From NCBI GenBank assembly GCA_002197995.1, contig NGZR01000001.1:14961501-15025500 (forward strand): a stretch of DNA of 64,000 bases, written 5' to 3'. Every line of letters starts with the position of its first letter. Position 1 is the first letter of the stretch. Positions 45,067-57,254 of this stretch are shown here, one piece after another. The notes under the pieces were generated by a model. That model searched no databases. It was not told the DNA's origin and saw nothing but the letters and a program-made list of their open reading frames with translations. The translations under genes were made by a program, and so were the position numbers. This DNA comes from Gaeumannomyces sp. JS-464 (taxonomy: Eukaryota > Ascomycota > Sordariomycetes > Magnaporthales > Magnaporthaceae).

Positions 45067-47213
45067 GGTTGCGGGTCTTGATGGGAAGCGGCGGGTTGGA
45101 GAGGTTTTTATTTATTATTACGCTTGGTAGATCTTGTGCAGGTATCTATTGGAAAATCTTACTAAATCTTGATAGTTTATTGGAAACAATGACAAAGGAA
45201 AGGTTGATGGGGAAGCAGGGAGAAGCTGTGGTCTAGACCTGGGTGGGCATGGCAAGATCTAAAAAAGAGAGAACGGATCTGATGTTTATCGGCGTGGCAG
45301 GGAGGGCAGGGGAGAAAGTCGATGATGACCTGCATGAGGCGTAGGTTTCCGAGCGAGGCCAAAGCCATGGTTGTCACCGCGTCGACAGCAGCCATGAGGG
45401 CCTAGCGCCCAAGAGCAAGAGCTCTCCGAGCTCCCAGATGCCAGCGCACAGGCGGCATCTCTGCTGGCAATCTCCATGATACGACCGAGCCCACATGACT
45501 GGGTGCGCGGGTCTGTCTGTTGTGTTGTTTAGGTCGGTGAGGGCCGAGCAACAAACCTGCCTAGCGAAGCCACTTGTGCACCTGTTACCCCGTCCTGCAG
45601 CACCGTTTATTTTCTTTCTATTCCTCGCGCCACCTGCACCAGGAACGATTAGTGCCGGTCTAGTTTTGCGGTGGTGCAACCAGTTGCGTTGGACCCGGGG
45701 GCACGGGTGCACTGGGGTGATGCGTGTCGCCAGGAGATCTGATGTGGCTAGCGCGCGAGCTAACTGTAATATGACACGGCTCACGCGGATGGTCTTGGAG
45801 TGTGGGTGTCTGCTCTTGTCGTGCGCCCGAGCTAGCAGGCCGCTGTCTAGCCTGCAAATTCGGTTCGACGCCAACCGGCGACGTGTTTTGTTTCTTGGGC
45901 TCATGAAGGGTGTTCCCGGCGCCCTGGAATGTTTTGATGGTTCGGTGACCGCCCTGATGTTTTCCCAAAAGCTCTTTTCGTTTCTGGTGGTGGCAGCCTA
46001 GTCCGTCTTTGTCCACGTCCTAGGTGATGCGGCTGGGAGCCGAGTGGCAGCGTAGCAAGAACAGCCTCTTGAAGTCGTTAGAATCTTAAATTCGGCAGCT
46101 TCGGGCAAGTGCCGAGTCGGTTTCGTGCACATGTCGAGGGTCACGCTGGTTGCTTCGTGTGCCATGGGGTTTGGCGGCCTCCTGCAATGACAGCACGCGA
46201 ATGACGTCCACGGCACGCCTCGATCGAGTAATCGATACTAGCCGTCCTGTGACTCCTGATCAAAACTCCCGGCCGCGCCGACGTCGCTGGGCGATTGACA
46301 ACCCGAATTCAAGTCGGCCGCGCGCTAACCAGGCATGTCTGTGGACGTATGCCGATGATCCTAGCGTGATGGTTTCTCGAGACGTTCGCGCAAAGTCTCG
46401 GAACCTCGAAAAAAATGTCTCGGGCGATTGCATTCTCTTGGCTGGACAGGTTCGCGTTCCAATTTGATCATCGGGCTGTCTTGTTCTGATGGGTGCTTCC
46501 AAGAACGACGGCAGTTGCGAGAACCAAGGGCCGATGCCACAAGCTCACCAAAGAAAACCTTGGCCGCATGTCATCACCCATCCTGGTTCTGCGTATATCG
46601 ACTGATCGCTGCTCGGCCTCCTTTCAGTTTATTGGCCGAGCAGGCGCGGTTCTTGGTATTATTGGCCAAGGCGGTCTCTGCAACGCCGGTGCTCGGAAGC
46701 AATCGGCATTTGGCGGCCGTCACCTGCCTGCACCTGGTTCCGGCATGTCGAGTCGCTCGACAGACCACTGGGAAGGAAGTGCGAGCGGATGGTCCCCCAC
46801 ACTCCAAGTTCCGACAACCGCTGCCAAGGGCCAAGGCTACAGTAATGTATATTACCAGGCTCCACGATCAACGGTGGGCGTATCGGGTAATTAGGGGTCA
46901 TTAGCGGCTCATGGTCGGGCTAACGATGGCGGCTTGGTCTTCGAATCTGGCCAAAAGCTGCATTGGCTGGACAAGAAATGCATATTGACTTGGCGTGTGC
47001 GTTGCGCTTCGCATTTCGAAGCAGCGGAAAGGCCCGCGGCATATAAAATCTCTATCTAGGCTGGCTATAAAGGCATGCGTTTCTAGCAAAAATAGAAGCT
47101 GGTATTGCCGGACTCCCCCCTACGAGGTAAACCTCCTACCGGACCATAATCGCCATTATCACAAAAAGGGGCAACACTTCAAAAAATCACAATAGCACCA
47201 CGAAAGCGCCAAA
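45067..47213. other. Gene-poor 2.1 kb stretch
   Basis: Several open frames of 100-176 codons occur on both strands, but none shows a domain, signal peptide plus cysteine pattern, or splice-consistent chain. It may hold eroded sequence or regulatory DNA of the neighbouring genes. No tRNA found by eye. Confidence 0.5.
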
Positions 47214-48449
47214 ATGGGTGGTTCGCACTCGCCACACTAGTCGCCATCCTGGGCGGATCCGAAGCCGCCCTCCGGTTCGGATGCTCAACAGTCAGCGTCC
47301 AGCGGCTCGACCCTCTCGTCGAGCCGGGCAACATCCCCTCGGCCCGTGTCCACCAGATCGTCGGCGGGATGCCTTCAACGCCACCATGGACCCAAACATC
47401 GACATTGGGGAAACGTCGACCTGCACGACGTGCGAGTTCCTTGAGAAACGCTCCAACTACTGGACGGCGGTGCTATACTTCGCGCCCGGAACGGCTCCTA
47501 CCACCGTGTGGCGCAGTACCCCAACGCCTGCCATGACCCGCAAGTCGGCGGAATGACTGTCTACTACACCTAGGAGTCCTTTTTCTCCAATGGACGGAAC
47601 AAGATCACGGCGTTCAAACCTGTACGTTGGGGATGTCTTTACCTATGTTGATGACTGGCTGCCGCCGGCTAACGAACGGTATGAGAACATAGGGCTTCCG
47701 GATGGTCGTCGATGATCCCGGCACCACTACTCGCCAGGCAGCCCTGGGTCACCCTGGACTGCGTTATGTCTGTCTGCAGAACGTCATGACGCGGTTCCCG
47801 GAGACGCCCGACTTTCCTACAAGGCCATGCCCGGGTGGCATCATGGCTGTTCACCACTTTCCCGCGTAAGTAGACCCCTTCTAGATCATCTCTTACACCC
47901 AAAAAAGCACATGGAGAACTGACATTTTACTCTGGCCCCGCCCACCACAACAGCTGCTGGGACGGCAAGAACCTCGACAGCCCCGACCACCAATCCCACA
48001 TGTTCAACACGGCGGGCGAGGCCTTCTCCGTGGCGCGGCCCTGCCCGGCTTCGCACCCGGTGCGCATGCCGCAGCTCGCACTCGAGACCATGTGGGACAC
48101 AACGCCCTTCAACGACCGGTCGCTGTGGCCCGAGGACGGCAGCCAGCCGTTTGTGTGGTCCCATGATGACCGGCTCGGCTACGGCACGCACGCCGATTAC
48201 GTCTTCGGCTGGCAGGGCGACGCGCTGCAGCGGGCCATGGACTCGTCCTGCATGTTCCAGGCCTGCGGCGCTGCGGGCGGGCCGCTGACCATTCAACACC
48301 GCGGGGCAAAGAACGAGTGTCATGTTAAAAGTACCGTGACGGAGCGGATTGATGGATGTAAGTCGCTGTCTTGCGGTTTGCTTGCTGGTGAGGTTGGTGC
48401 TGACTATGATGTTACAAAACCAGGGCTTGACAGGCTGCCGGGGAGGTAA
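47214..48449 (+). pseudogene. DUF1996 secreted protein, broken
   Basis: Secreted fungal DUF1996 protein (function unknown; often extracellular). Recognisable order: ALRFGCSTVSVQRLDPLVEP, RVHQIVGG, FNATMDPN, STCTTCEF, NYWTAVLYF, GFRMVVDDPG, CPGGIMAVHHFPACWDGK, SHMFNTAGEAF, SHDDRLGYGTHADYVFGW and IDGWLDRLPGR as the end. Three introns give exact joins: 47,622-47,692, 47,866-47,953 and 48,358-48,423. Breaks: ATG 47,214 is one base out of frame with the signal peptide (a G-run loss, ATGGGTGG where ATGGGGTGG is expected), another G-run loss near 47,370, a frame change near 47,485, and an in-frame TAG at about 47,571. Exons 2-4 are intact. Confidence 0.8.
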
Positions 48450-48631
48450 ACGGCTTGGATAAGTAAACCTATTGTGGAAGGGGATTCTAAGTAGATGGTT
48501 CCAGAAGGAAGAATTGTGTTTCTCGACCGGACCGGATGATGTAACTTTTCTGTATTGCTGGGCTGCTAGGTCTAAATCAAGCCATCAACACCGCTCCTTT
48601 TCCACTGCAATGTCGCGAATTTGTTTCCCTA

Positions 48632-50078
48632 TCACGGCGTCCATACCGCCTCAATCACGGCAAAGAACTCGCCTGGGTTCGCCTTGGCGCTCGCGACCCT
48701 GAGCCTTTCGTCGGCCGCCGCCAGAAGCCCCTTCCAAGCGCCGACTGGCCTCTCGCGGGCGTTGAACAGCGCCATGAGCCGCAGGTCTGTGGCGGTGCCC
48801 ATCGTCCGGATCGACCGCGGCAGGTCCTGCTGCGCCGCCTCGTCGCCGCCGCCCATGTACTCGATCAGGATGACGCGCGCGCCGGGCTTGAGCGCTGGGA
48901 TCAGGGCGCGCAGGATCCGCGCGCACTCGGCGTCGGTCCAGTCGTGCAGGATCATCTTGAGCATGTACACGTCGGCCCCGACCACGGGCTGCGGTTCGAA
49001 GAAGTTGTGCGCGAGGAACTCGACGCGGCCCCCAACCCTGAGGTCGGCGTCGACGCCGGCGTCGAAGACGGGCCCGACGCGGGGCAGGTCCTGCACCGTC
49101 AGGCGCAGGTTGGGGAAGCGGCGCGCCAGGGCGGCGGCGTCGTGGCCCGCGGAGCGCCGCCGACGTCGACGACGCGCGCGGCGCCCAGGGACGGCCAGTC
49201 GAGCGCGCCGGCGACGACGTCGTCGAAGCGGAAGATGTCCTTGAGGTAGCGCATGAAGTCGACAAAGTTCTTGTGCCGCCACCCCTTGCGGTCGCCCTCG
49301 CCGTCGTTCTCGAGCATGTCCCACGGTTGGCGTAGCGGGCGCCGGAGCTGCCGCCCTTACTGTGCAGGTGCGCGAAGCTGGTCTCGGTCGGGTTCTGGGT
49401 CAGGTGCGCGCGGCCCCGGGTGTACTTGTCCAGCGCCTCGTGCATCACCATCATGGGTGCGCCGGCCTCATCCAGCACTGTGGAAACGAGCGCGCGCAGG
49501 CCGGGCGATTGTGCCATGGCGGCCGAGCGGGCCGTGTGGCGGACCCGGCCGCCCAGGCGCGTCCCTTCGACGTACGAGAAGAGGCGGAGGGTGGTGGCGT
49601 GGTCGAGGACGCGCTCGACGACCTCCTTGGGCAGCCCGGTGTGGCGCGCGATCTCGGCCGGGGACGAGGCTCCGTCCAGGGGCACCGCTGACCAGAAGTC
49701 GAAGTAGTTCAGGATGTTCATCACCGCGGCGTCGGGGATGGTCTGGATATGGAATGGGCTGTCAGCAAACGGAGGCCAAGCCGTGTACTGCCTCGCTGTC
49801 ACACTCACGCTGTGAACGTAGTTGAAAATACTCTCGCTCGGCCCCTGGGTCAGGTACCACATGTCGTTGATCTTGTCCAGGAGGTGCTGACGGATCATGA
49901 AGATCTCCGCCGTAAGGTTATCGTATCGGGTGGGACTGTCCGCATCGAATGTGGGAGCAGGCACATTGTTCTGCTCAAGGAACCTGGTAAACTTGGCCGA
50001 TAGCTCCGAGATTTCAGTGGCAAGGCCATTCAGTGTGGCCGGTTGCGCCTTTCGCGGTACCTCGCCGAGGGAGCCCAT
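48632..50078 (-). CDS. SAM-dependent O-methyltransferase (COMT-like)
   Basis: Class I O-methyltransferase of the caffeate/flavonoid OMT type, which in fungi usually methylates hydroxyls of secondary metabolites. N-terminal part: helical dimerisation/winged-helix region with IPDAAVMNILNYFDFWSAVP and EIARHTGLPKEVVERVLDHA. C-terminal part: MLENDGEGDRKGW, the SAM-binding VVDVGG, VQDLPRV, HNFFEPQPVVGADVYMLKMI followed by the catalytic His in LHDWTD, and VILIEYM. Start ATG 50,078. One intron at 49,808-49,743 (66 nt, in frame, no stop) joins YVHS to TIPD. Two single-base losses break the frame, near 49,330 (before WDMLEND) and near 49,150 (in GGCGGCGCTCC, just after VVDVGG). No backbone synthase gene is nearby. 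Confidence 0.85.
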
Positions 50079-51249
50079 CTTGTGTCGTTAATAGAAGCAA
50101 CAGGAGGTGATCTATTTAGCGAGAGAGCTCGTACGCACTCGGGACTGTGGGAAGAAGTAGACCAGTGAGAACGTAGGTCTAGGAGGACGGCGAGAATGTT
50201 GGGGCACGTCGAAGAGCGTGGACTTGAGGGTGCCTGGGAGTAGGGACAGTCTCGTTTTTGGTCCCGGTTCTCCGTGGCCCAACCTATGGCTGGTGGCGGA
50301 TGTGATCGGAAACCCTGATGTCCACTTGCCAAGCCGTCTCCTCTTTCCCAGAGCCACTACGCTCCACGGAGAGCGCGGCATTTTTATCAGATTGATCTGA
50401 TAAAGGGGAATCTCCACTGTGCCAAGGCGCTAGACGTTGTCCGATCGGCACTGCACCTGATATCCCGATCATTCTCGGAGGAGCCCCATTTTCTTGCTGG
50501 ATCAAAATTTGACATTGTGGGGATGGCACCGGCACATACTACATGTAGATGGCTCGGCCTGCCGAATTATATGCCGCAACTGCACGTTTTTCCACCGTGC
50601 AACGTTTCGGGACTCTGGAGGGCCTCCCGGCTCAAAAGGGGCGGGATGGGTGATGGAGCAGGATTGGAAGTTTCTTATCCACACTTCCTCTTCCCTGATC
50701 TAGCGCGCTAGCCGCTCGTAAGGGCCCGTGAAGCCTTGGCACGGTCTCGCGTTGGTCAATTGGATGGAAATCCCAAGCTTCCTGCCCGGTTTGAAGACCT
50801 TGGTATATCCTGGAATCATGCCATTCTAGACGAAATCTCTTCTTTTAAGCTCGCCAGTTCAGAGCTAGGCCTGCAAACCCTCGACGTAGCATCGGGCTTG
50901 CCTGCATGCTTCTTCAAGGGGCAGCAATAAGGCGTCTTGGACAGCTATCTGCCACCGACAAGTGTATCCATCCCTCTTCCTCGCCGAACGCATCGAGTCC
51001 ATGTGATTTTTGCGATATACCTGGTTCTCGTGCGAGCCATCTTCCCAGACAGGTGCTAGTGAAGGTGTACACGTGACAGAACCCACTACTGCTTATGACG
51101 TGCCCCATCCATGCTACCCGCGACGGCGTGGATTTTCCCGCGATATAGCCGAAGGACCCGGCCATCTCCACAAACCCCTCATCTGCCCTGCGTGCATTCC
51201 ATCCCTGGACCACATCGCTCCAGCCGCTGTTCGCCGACAGACAAGTGAA
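50079..51249. other. Divergent intergenic region, no gene seen
   Basis: About 1.2 kb between the O-methyltransferase (-) and the first HET gene (+). Open frames here lack support. Confidence 0.5.
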
Positions 51250-53815
51250 ATGTCTGGGCAGCCGGTTTACGACGAAGCCTCCATCTTGGACCTGGCCCGG
51301 TCGTCGAAGCTCTGCGCCTAGTGCCGTGCCATATTCTGCGCCAAGCCCCTGCCAGAGTTTGTGTCCGACGTGGCTGCAGACATCACCAGTCACCATCGGC
51401 TCGGGCGCCCTCACCATGGCGAGCGCAGTCTAGTAAGCGCAGTACTTGACGTCGGCTGCGTGGTCTGTCGACACCTGTTCAACTCCGCACCCGCCCATAA
51501 CGAGTTCCTGGCCCGCGTCCAGGCTGAATGTAATGACATCGGACCAGACCATCTGGCATCGCTTTTCTGGGTTGGATCGGGCTTCTATGAGGACGGTTGC
51601 GGCCCAGAGAGCGGCAAGGACAGGAGATTCTTTACAATACACCTTGAAGATCGGCTGAAAACACCTGGAAATGGGGAGTACTGGCATATTGAGGAATACT
51701 TCACGGTGACAACGTGTGAGCTCCTGCGTTGCCGAAAACATACGAGCACCTAGTTCGCAGCTGATCGGCTCTTGCCAGTGAACGCCCCGACGGGCTTCAC
51801 CTTCTGCCCGAGGCCTGAACCCGCGCAGCTGCCCCAGCTCATCCGTCAATGGATGACGAGATGCCAAGCCCACGAAGCACACGCGCAATGCAGGACATAC
51901 CAGGCCATACGCCGCCGAGCACCCCGGCGGGTGCTCGAAATAACGGAAAAGGCCGTGCTGCTTCGTATGCTTCCCCGCGAAAACTGGAGGGTCCCCTACA
52001 TCACCCTCAGCCACCGCTGGACTATCCCAGAACCACCAAAGCTGCGTCGAAAGACGAGGCCGAGCTGCGATCTGCCGGGATCAACATCACATCACTTCCA
52101 CAGACATTTCAAGACGCCGTCCAAATTGCCCGCTGGCTGAACGTGCAGTATCTGTGGATCGATTCGCTGTGTATTTTCCAGGATTCGATGGATGGTACGT
52201 CTTTCGAGCTGGTCTGTTCTGAATGGCTTTCAGCTGTGAAACTCTACCAGGATGCAATATTCACAAAAAAGCACCTCAGACTGGGCGAGCGAGGCTGGCA
52301 TAATGGGCGATATCTACGGCGGCAGTCTCTTCAACGTTGCAGCGATAGACGCGGACGACGCGTCCCAGAGCGGATTCCTCGGAAGGCTGACGGGACCCGG
52401 CACTGACACTTTGCTCCCTGTCGTGGGCAGCCGCGACAATGCCCTCCTCCAGAGCCTGCGAGACGCCACGATTATCGGGGACGGCAACGACTGGCCCGAG
52501 GCTAGTGTGATACACCCCCAGACGGCCTTCGACCACCAGGTGTTCCAGTCGATGCTCATAGGTCGCGGTTGGGTGCACCAAGAAGTCCTGCTTGCCCCGG
52601 CGACGCTTTTCGTCTCGCAGAAGCAGGCCTGGTGGCACTGTACAGTTGGCACGAGCAGCGAGACGTACCCAGACGGTATCCCTCCGTTTCTGGAGCCGCC
52701 AGATACTTCGGAGTTAAGAAACTTTGTGGTCGCAGCCCTCAACAAGGCAGCCGCAGCCAACAGCTGCGACGTGGCCGAGAGCGACACAGAGAGCAGCCGA
52801 GAGCACCGTCAACAGACGCTTATCATGTGGCGCCGGGTCGTCGAAATCTACTCCAAGGCTGACTTCACTTACGCCCCCGACCGGCTCGTGGCGCTTGCGG
52901 GTGTCGTCAACGCTTTGGCCGACGTCCTGGGCGATTATTACTGCGGAATGTGGTACCGGCTGTCGCCAACGAGTAACGGTAGCGATGACGACGAAGCACA
53001 ATGGGACGATTTTCTGTCGGCAGCTGATATGGATGCACGCGCCGAAGATGCCGCTACAGAGAGAGGCCTTGTCCTTCGGGGAAACACCACAGCACCCTTC
53101 TGTCGATGAAGGCCACGATGGAAACGCGCCGACAAAGACCCCAATAATCCCGACGTGGTCGTGGGCCAGCTGTCCCCGCGCGATCCGGTACTTTCCTGGC
53201 GCAAACGGCCCGCGCACCCTGACGCACCTGGCGAGCAGACCGCCGTTCGAACGACTTAACCCTTTCGGCTGGCCTATGGATCATGCGGCGGCTACTCTGC
53301 ACCTCTTCGGGGTCCTGGTTCCCCTTTTCATGTTCCCCGCCCCTCTCCACAATTCCTGGTTCTGTTCCTATTCCCGCATCAGTGACAACCGCAGCCATCT
53401 TGTCCACGTTCACTTTGACTATAAGCAGGAGGAAGACGAAGCGGAGAATATGGCAACGGAACTGAAATTTGCGTGCCCTTTACCCGGGTTCTACTTCTTG
53501 CCGCTCTACTACAGGGAACAGGACGACCTGTACATCAGAGGCCTCGTCCTGAGGGAACGCAGCCACCCTCAGTTGCTTGGCTGCCCGCCTGGGCGAAGGC
53601 TTTTCTCCCGGGTGGGAGACTTTATGCGGGGTGAGTTCCGTCCGCCAAGGGAAGGTAAATGGCGGATCGAGGACATGCCAAAGGACTGGCCGCCGATATT
53701 CGAAGACTTTGGGATTGCCAGGTATCGAAATACTGGGCTGGATAGGGCAGAGTTGTGCGAGGATCGGGTGGTAGGCGATGTGGACACGGAGCTCGACGAG
53801 ATTTATTTAATTTGA
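51250..53815 (+). pseudogene. HET (heterokaryon incompatibility) domain protein, broken
   Basis: HET proteins drive regulated cell death after fusion of unlike fungal strains. Seen: an N-terminal Cys-rich part (ATG 51,250; LCA-stop-CRAIF), then the HET domain: YITLSHRW, INITSLPQTFQDAVQIARWL, VQYLWIDSLCIFQDS, DDWASEAGIMGDIYGGSLFN, GRGWVHQEVLLAPATLFVSQ, AWWHC, and near the end PIIPTWSWASC. An intron at 52,195-52,279 (GTACGT...CTCAG) joins QDSMD exactly to DWASEAG. Breaks: in-frame TAG at 51,319, a frame change near 52,045, another near 53,095-53,105, and a TAG at 51,751 that may belong to a short unrecognised intron. The tail to 53,812 is open for 230 codons and ends DTELDEIYLI. Confidence 0.8.
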
Positions 53816-54199
53816 GACATACCATCGGAGGCATATCTGTCGCTATCTAGCTTGCTTCCACAACATCAGGTGGCCTCTTGTCGATGCTGGATCCAATGAT
53901 GTCTGCACATTTTCAGGCAACACTGCCAGATATTACCACCTGGCTTGATGGCAGCGCACCAAAAATGCGAGGATGTAGGCACAAGTCTGAGACGGCCTAT
54001 TTGGTCCATTGGATCCCAGGCCTTCCCCAAGTAGGCATCTGCCACCATCAAAGGCACCCAGAGGAAATCACCCAACATCCAGCTTATTGACATCATTTCC
54101 TAGGTCGTTTCTTTCTTGCAGCGATGGAACGGCTCCCATGGCTTCCCTGATTGCCAGAAAAATGGCGTGACTAAAATTCTGTCCCTAATACTAGCTTTG
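53816..54199. other. Intergenic, no gene seen
   Basis: Short stretch downstream of the HET gene. Nothing recognised. Confidence 0.45.
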
Positions 54200-55780
54200 G
54201 CTCTAACATGCTGTGGAAGTGCGTCCAAAGCAGAGCCACAGGCCAAGATATCCAGCCCCGTGCGAAGGGACAAGACAGCGCTCTCCTGTTGAACAAACCC
54301 CATCCCCAGCTTCATCCTCGAGCTCGGCCATCCATGGATCAGGGACCACAGGACCCTGGTCTGGCTCGACAAGCCGCCAGATATCGCGAGGGCCCTCCGT
54401 AAAGCCGGGTCTAGGTTCCCCCGGCTACCCGGCCTTTTCCGCCGCATCGAGCTCGACTTGACAGAGGGGGGCTCCGCCGGCGCCGCGTGGACAGTGGACT
54501 GCGCCAGGTTGCAGCCGCCCTATATCACAAAGTACGTGCGCTCCAGGGCTGGCGAACGGTCGTCTGGGCCGTCTCCAAACCAGCCCTGGCGCTCTGCACC
54601 ATCGGCCCCGACCGGGGGCCCGGCCACAAGGCTCCGCGAGCTCGCGGATTGCCAGGCGGCCCTGCGAGAGGTCCGGGAATTCGCCCTCGACGTCCACCCC
54701 TGGCGGTCTCGGCGGGCCCAATCTTCACTTACGGCGGGGGAAAAAGTCGACGTTAGGCAGCGCTGCATCAGTGTCGGGGAGGAGGCTCCCAGACGCTACC
54801 CAGGGCTGCTCACAGCTGCCGCAGCCTGGGCTTCTTGATCTCCGAGGGAGTGCCTGCGCCACTAGCCGCACTGGCCGGCCGGCTTATCGGGCAAACGGAG
54901 CCCCTGCACAGCCTCGCCCTAGGCCTGCCGTTGACGGCGCAGCCGGGCGCGCTGGCCCTAAGGAGAGAGCTCCGGGCCCCTGAGCTTTACCCCCGAGCGG
55001 GGAGCCTGCCACTGGCCCAAGTGCGCGACCTTGCGGTGGGAACGAACCTTGGCCTCCTTGGGCCCCTATTCCTCCTCGTGCGGATGATCTGGGTCGGCGG
55101 CGGGGTTATTGGTCCGTGTACTACTCTGGGGGCGATAAACCACACCTGCAGTCGCGGGGCGGTTCGCCGCAGGAGTCAACTGAGTTTTTGGCAAATATTA
55201 AGTCGGTCGTCTACTCCGACTTGGACAGGTTGTCAAGCGGCTACCTTGGAAAAGGTAATCACGGTGTCCTGTGACTTCCGTGCCTGTGGCTGGTACTTAG
55301 TTGCTTCGCTAACAGGAGCACGTTGACGCCATAGATCCACGCGCCTTCTCGCGGGTGCGAAACGTGAGCATCGAAGGCAGTCTATGCAGAGAATACTTGT
55401 ACTACGAGTCACCCTTTCGCAGAGTAAGTTCCCCCATTCCATATCTCTCTCTGTAGCAGATAATTCCTGAGGGCGGCAGCTAAGGCTTCGCGGCAGAGCG
55501 TCCGGGATTTGCAAAGATCATTCCCGGATCTTCGCCACTTACATCTCCCCACCGGCTCATACTGGGAGGATGAAATCCGGGCCAGCAGTCCCTCCCGTCG
55601 TATTAACGACACCCGCGTGGTGGCAAGAGAATGTTGGACAGATGGTGATGGAACAGTTCCCTTGGATCGAGCCACTGGCGGCCGGGAACTGCGCTGCGAT
55701 CATTAACAGAAAGCGGTGGGCCACAGATGCGCACTGGCCTGACTGGGAGCAACAGGGCCACGGAATGTGGGCAAAATGAT
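54200..55780 (+). pseudogene. Eroded hypothetical gene, F-box/LRR-like composition
   Basis: Plus-strand segments look coding but in changing frames: RTLVWLDKPPDIARALRKAG, then LFRRIELDLTEGGSAGAAWT and ARLQPPYITKYVRS (about 54,340-54,550); regularly spaced leucines in PLHSLALGLPL and LPLAQVRDLAVGTNLGLLGP (about 54,890-55,070); DPRAFSRVRNVSIEGSLCRE (about 55,335-55,395); and WWQENVGQMVMEQFPWIEP (about 55,620-55,680). The style (hydrophobic-charged repeats with frequent Leu) recalls fungal F-box/LRR-type hypothetical proteins, but I cannot see an F-box. I can join no exon chain with confidence, so this is a region call and not a gene model. Confidence 0.35.
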
Positions 55781-55785
55781 GGCGG

Positions 55786-56487
55786 TCATCGGGGACAAGG
55801 AGCGAATGGAGCAGATGTTGATAGACCTATGGGTGTTCCTGAGGTGTGGCCCTTAGATTCCATGGTGTAAAAAGCATCTCTAGCCTTGACATCATCTTTG
55901 CTGAGCCCAGGGACGGATGAGATGTCATGCAATGAGGGTGGATGCCGATGCTGCGGGTTGGCCGGCCACTCTCGGACTGGGCTGGGAGTTCGAAGCAGCT
56001 TACCGATCGGTGCGTGATTGCTATGCCGGCGGCCCCAGAACTCCTCACGCGATATGCCGGGTTTGCGCTCGATGTATCCCAGCAGTCGCATGGCGCCAGG
56101 GGCTACGGTCATCTGGGTGGTATCGGTGGTTGTCGGGACGGCCAGAGCCGAGTCCGTGAAGGCCAGGGCCATGGCGCAGGCGGCCAGGAGCTGTGCTGGG
56201 GACAATATGGCGAGTCCGCTGGCTGGGCAGATTAGCGAAGAGACCACAAGGAAAAGAACGAGGTAAAAAGCAACTGTGTTGATTGGGAGAAAGGGAAGAA
56301 TGGAACGTCGAACCTGCAAATCTTTTTGGGTGATTGTTTTAATGGAGGAGCCCCGGACGGAGGGGTCAGCGGGAGATGCTGAGCGCGCCGATTCGCCAAT
56401 CTCGCATCGCTCCTCGAAATGGCGAGCTGACGGGATGGTCGCTATCGCAGCGGGCGGCCCTTGGCACATCCGGCTACGCTCCTCCAT
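55786..56487 (-). CDS. EthD-domain-like small protein
   Basis: Frame of about 233 codons from ATG 56,487. The part from about residue 130 reads MRLLGYIERKPGISREEFWG then HSNHAP, which matches the start of EthD/dimeric alpha-beta barrel proteins (first strand, KPGxSxEEF helix, HxP). In fungi such small proteins are often cyclases or helper enzymes in polyketide pathways. Before it come a hydrophobic stretch (TVAFYLVLFLVVSSLICPAS) and a possible signal-like MALAFTDSALAV, so an internal start near 56,190 is possible. The end (SLHDISSVPGLSKDDVKARD) matches less well, and a frame problem or intron within it is possible. Moderate support only. Confidence 0.45.
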   Translation of the reverse strand: MEERSRMCQGPPAAIATIPSARHFEERCEIGESARSASPADPSVRGSSIKTITQKDLQVRRSILPFLPINTVAFYLVLFLVVSSLICPASGLAILSPAQLLAACAMALAFTDSALAVPTTTDTTQMTVAPGAMRLLGYIERKPGISREEFWGRRHSNHAPIGKLLRTPSPVREWPANPQHRHPPSLHDISSVPGLSKDDVKARDAFYTMESKGHTSGTPIGLSTSAPFAPCPR

Positions 56488-57254
56488 CACTTATGTATGC
56501 ACACAGGAGTCCAAGGCTTGCGTGTTTTTGGGAGCTGCGGGGAGAGCCATGCTCCATGCCGCCAGAGCTTGTCTCTCAGGGAAATCTCTTCCAGGGGCGG
56601 CACCAGCAGCGCCGATTTCGAGATTTTTGAATAGACCATGCGTGCCTTTCGGCAGCCGCCATAAAGGAACACTGTTGACACTGGCAACATGGGCAAGGTC
56701 AACACCGAGCAAGCCATCCTGCTTCCCAGCCTTGGCGAGCCCACCCATGATCGATCTCGAAGTGGCCTGTCTTCATCCCGCCGCCCGATGGCTGTGTCGT
56801 CGGCTTTTGGGATGCGCAGCGCCAGAGCGCGCTGGAGCGCTAATTATCCCGCTTCTGGCCGACCTTGCTCTTGAGCCATGCCTGCCGAACCGTCAAGCCA
56901 GATTGCGGAACCAGCGGCATCTTGGTGGGCTGGCTGGGTAGATCGCCCCTTCCGTTTTGTCGTGGAGGCGTGCCTGCCCACTCTTCTACTTCTTTTATTT
57001 TACCATGCTGCCCATTCCCTACCGCAACGAGATTATGCCTGGACTGCTCATCAACCCACCACCATTTTGCGGGTCGGGCGCCTGAATCCAGCATCGCCCA
57101 GTCTTTCCCTCCCCCCATCATATTTGATCCCAGTTTTCATAGACAACAGGCGCTATTAGACAGGCACCCTATCCAAAATCTAGTTCCTTCCTTCCTATCG
57201 TCCTCAATCGTCGTCACATCTTCAAGCCTGCAAGCTTTTGTGGATGGTTCGGCC
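56488..57254. other. Divergent intergenic region
   Basis: Between the EthD-like gene (-) and the BTB gene (+). No coding segment supported. Confidence 0.45.

Noticed and set aside
44416..45081. 221-codon plus-strand frame over the hypothetical gene
   Set aside because: Shadow of a GC-rich gene; it reads as Arg/Gly/Ala/Val-rich text without pattern.
40405..56487. AsaB-like, O-methyltransferase and EthD-like genes as one secondary-metabolite cluster
   Set aside because: They are spread over 16 kb with unrelated genes between, and no synthase, transporter or regulator is present in the window.
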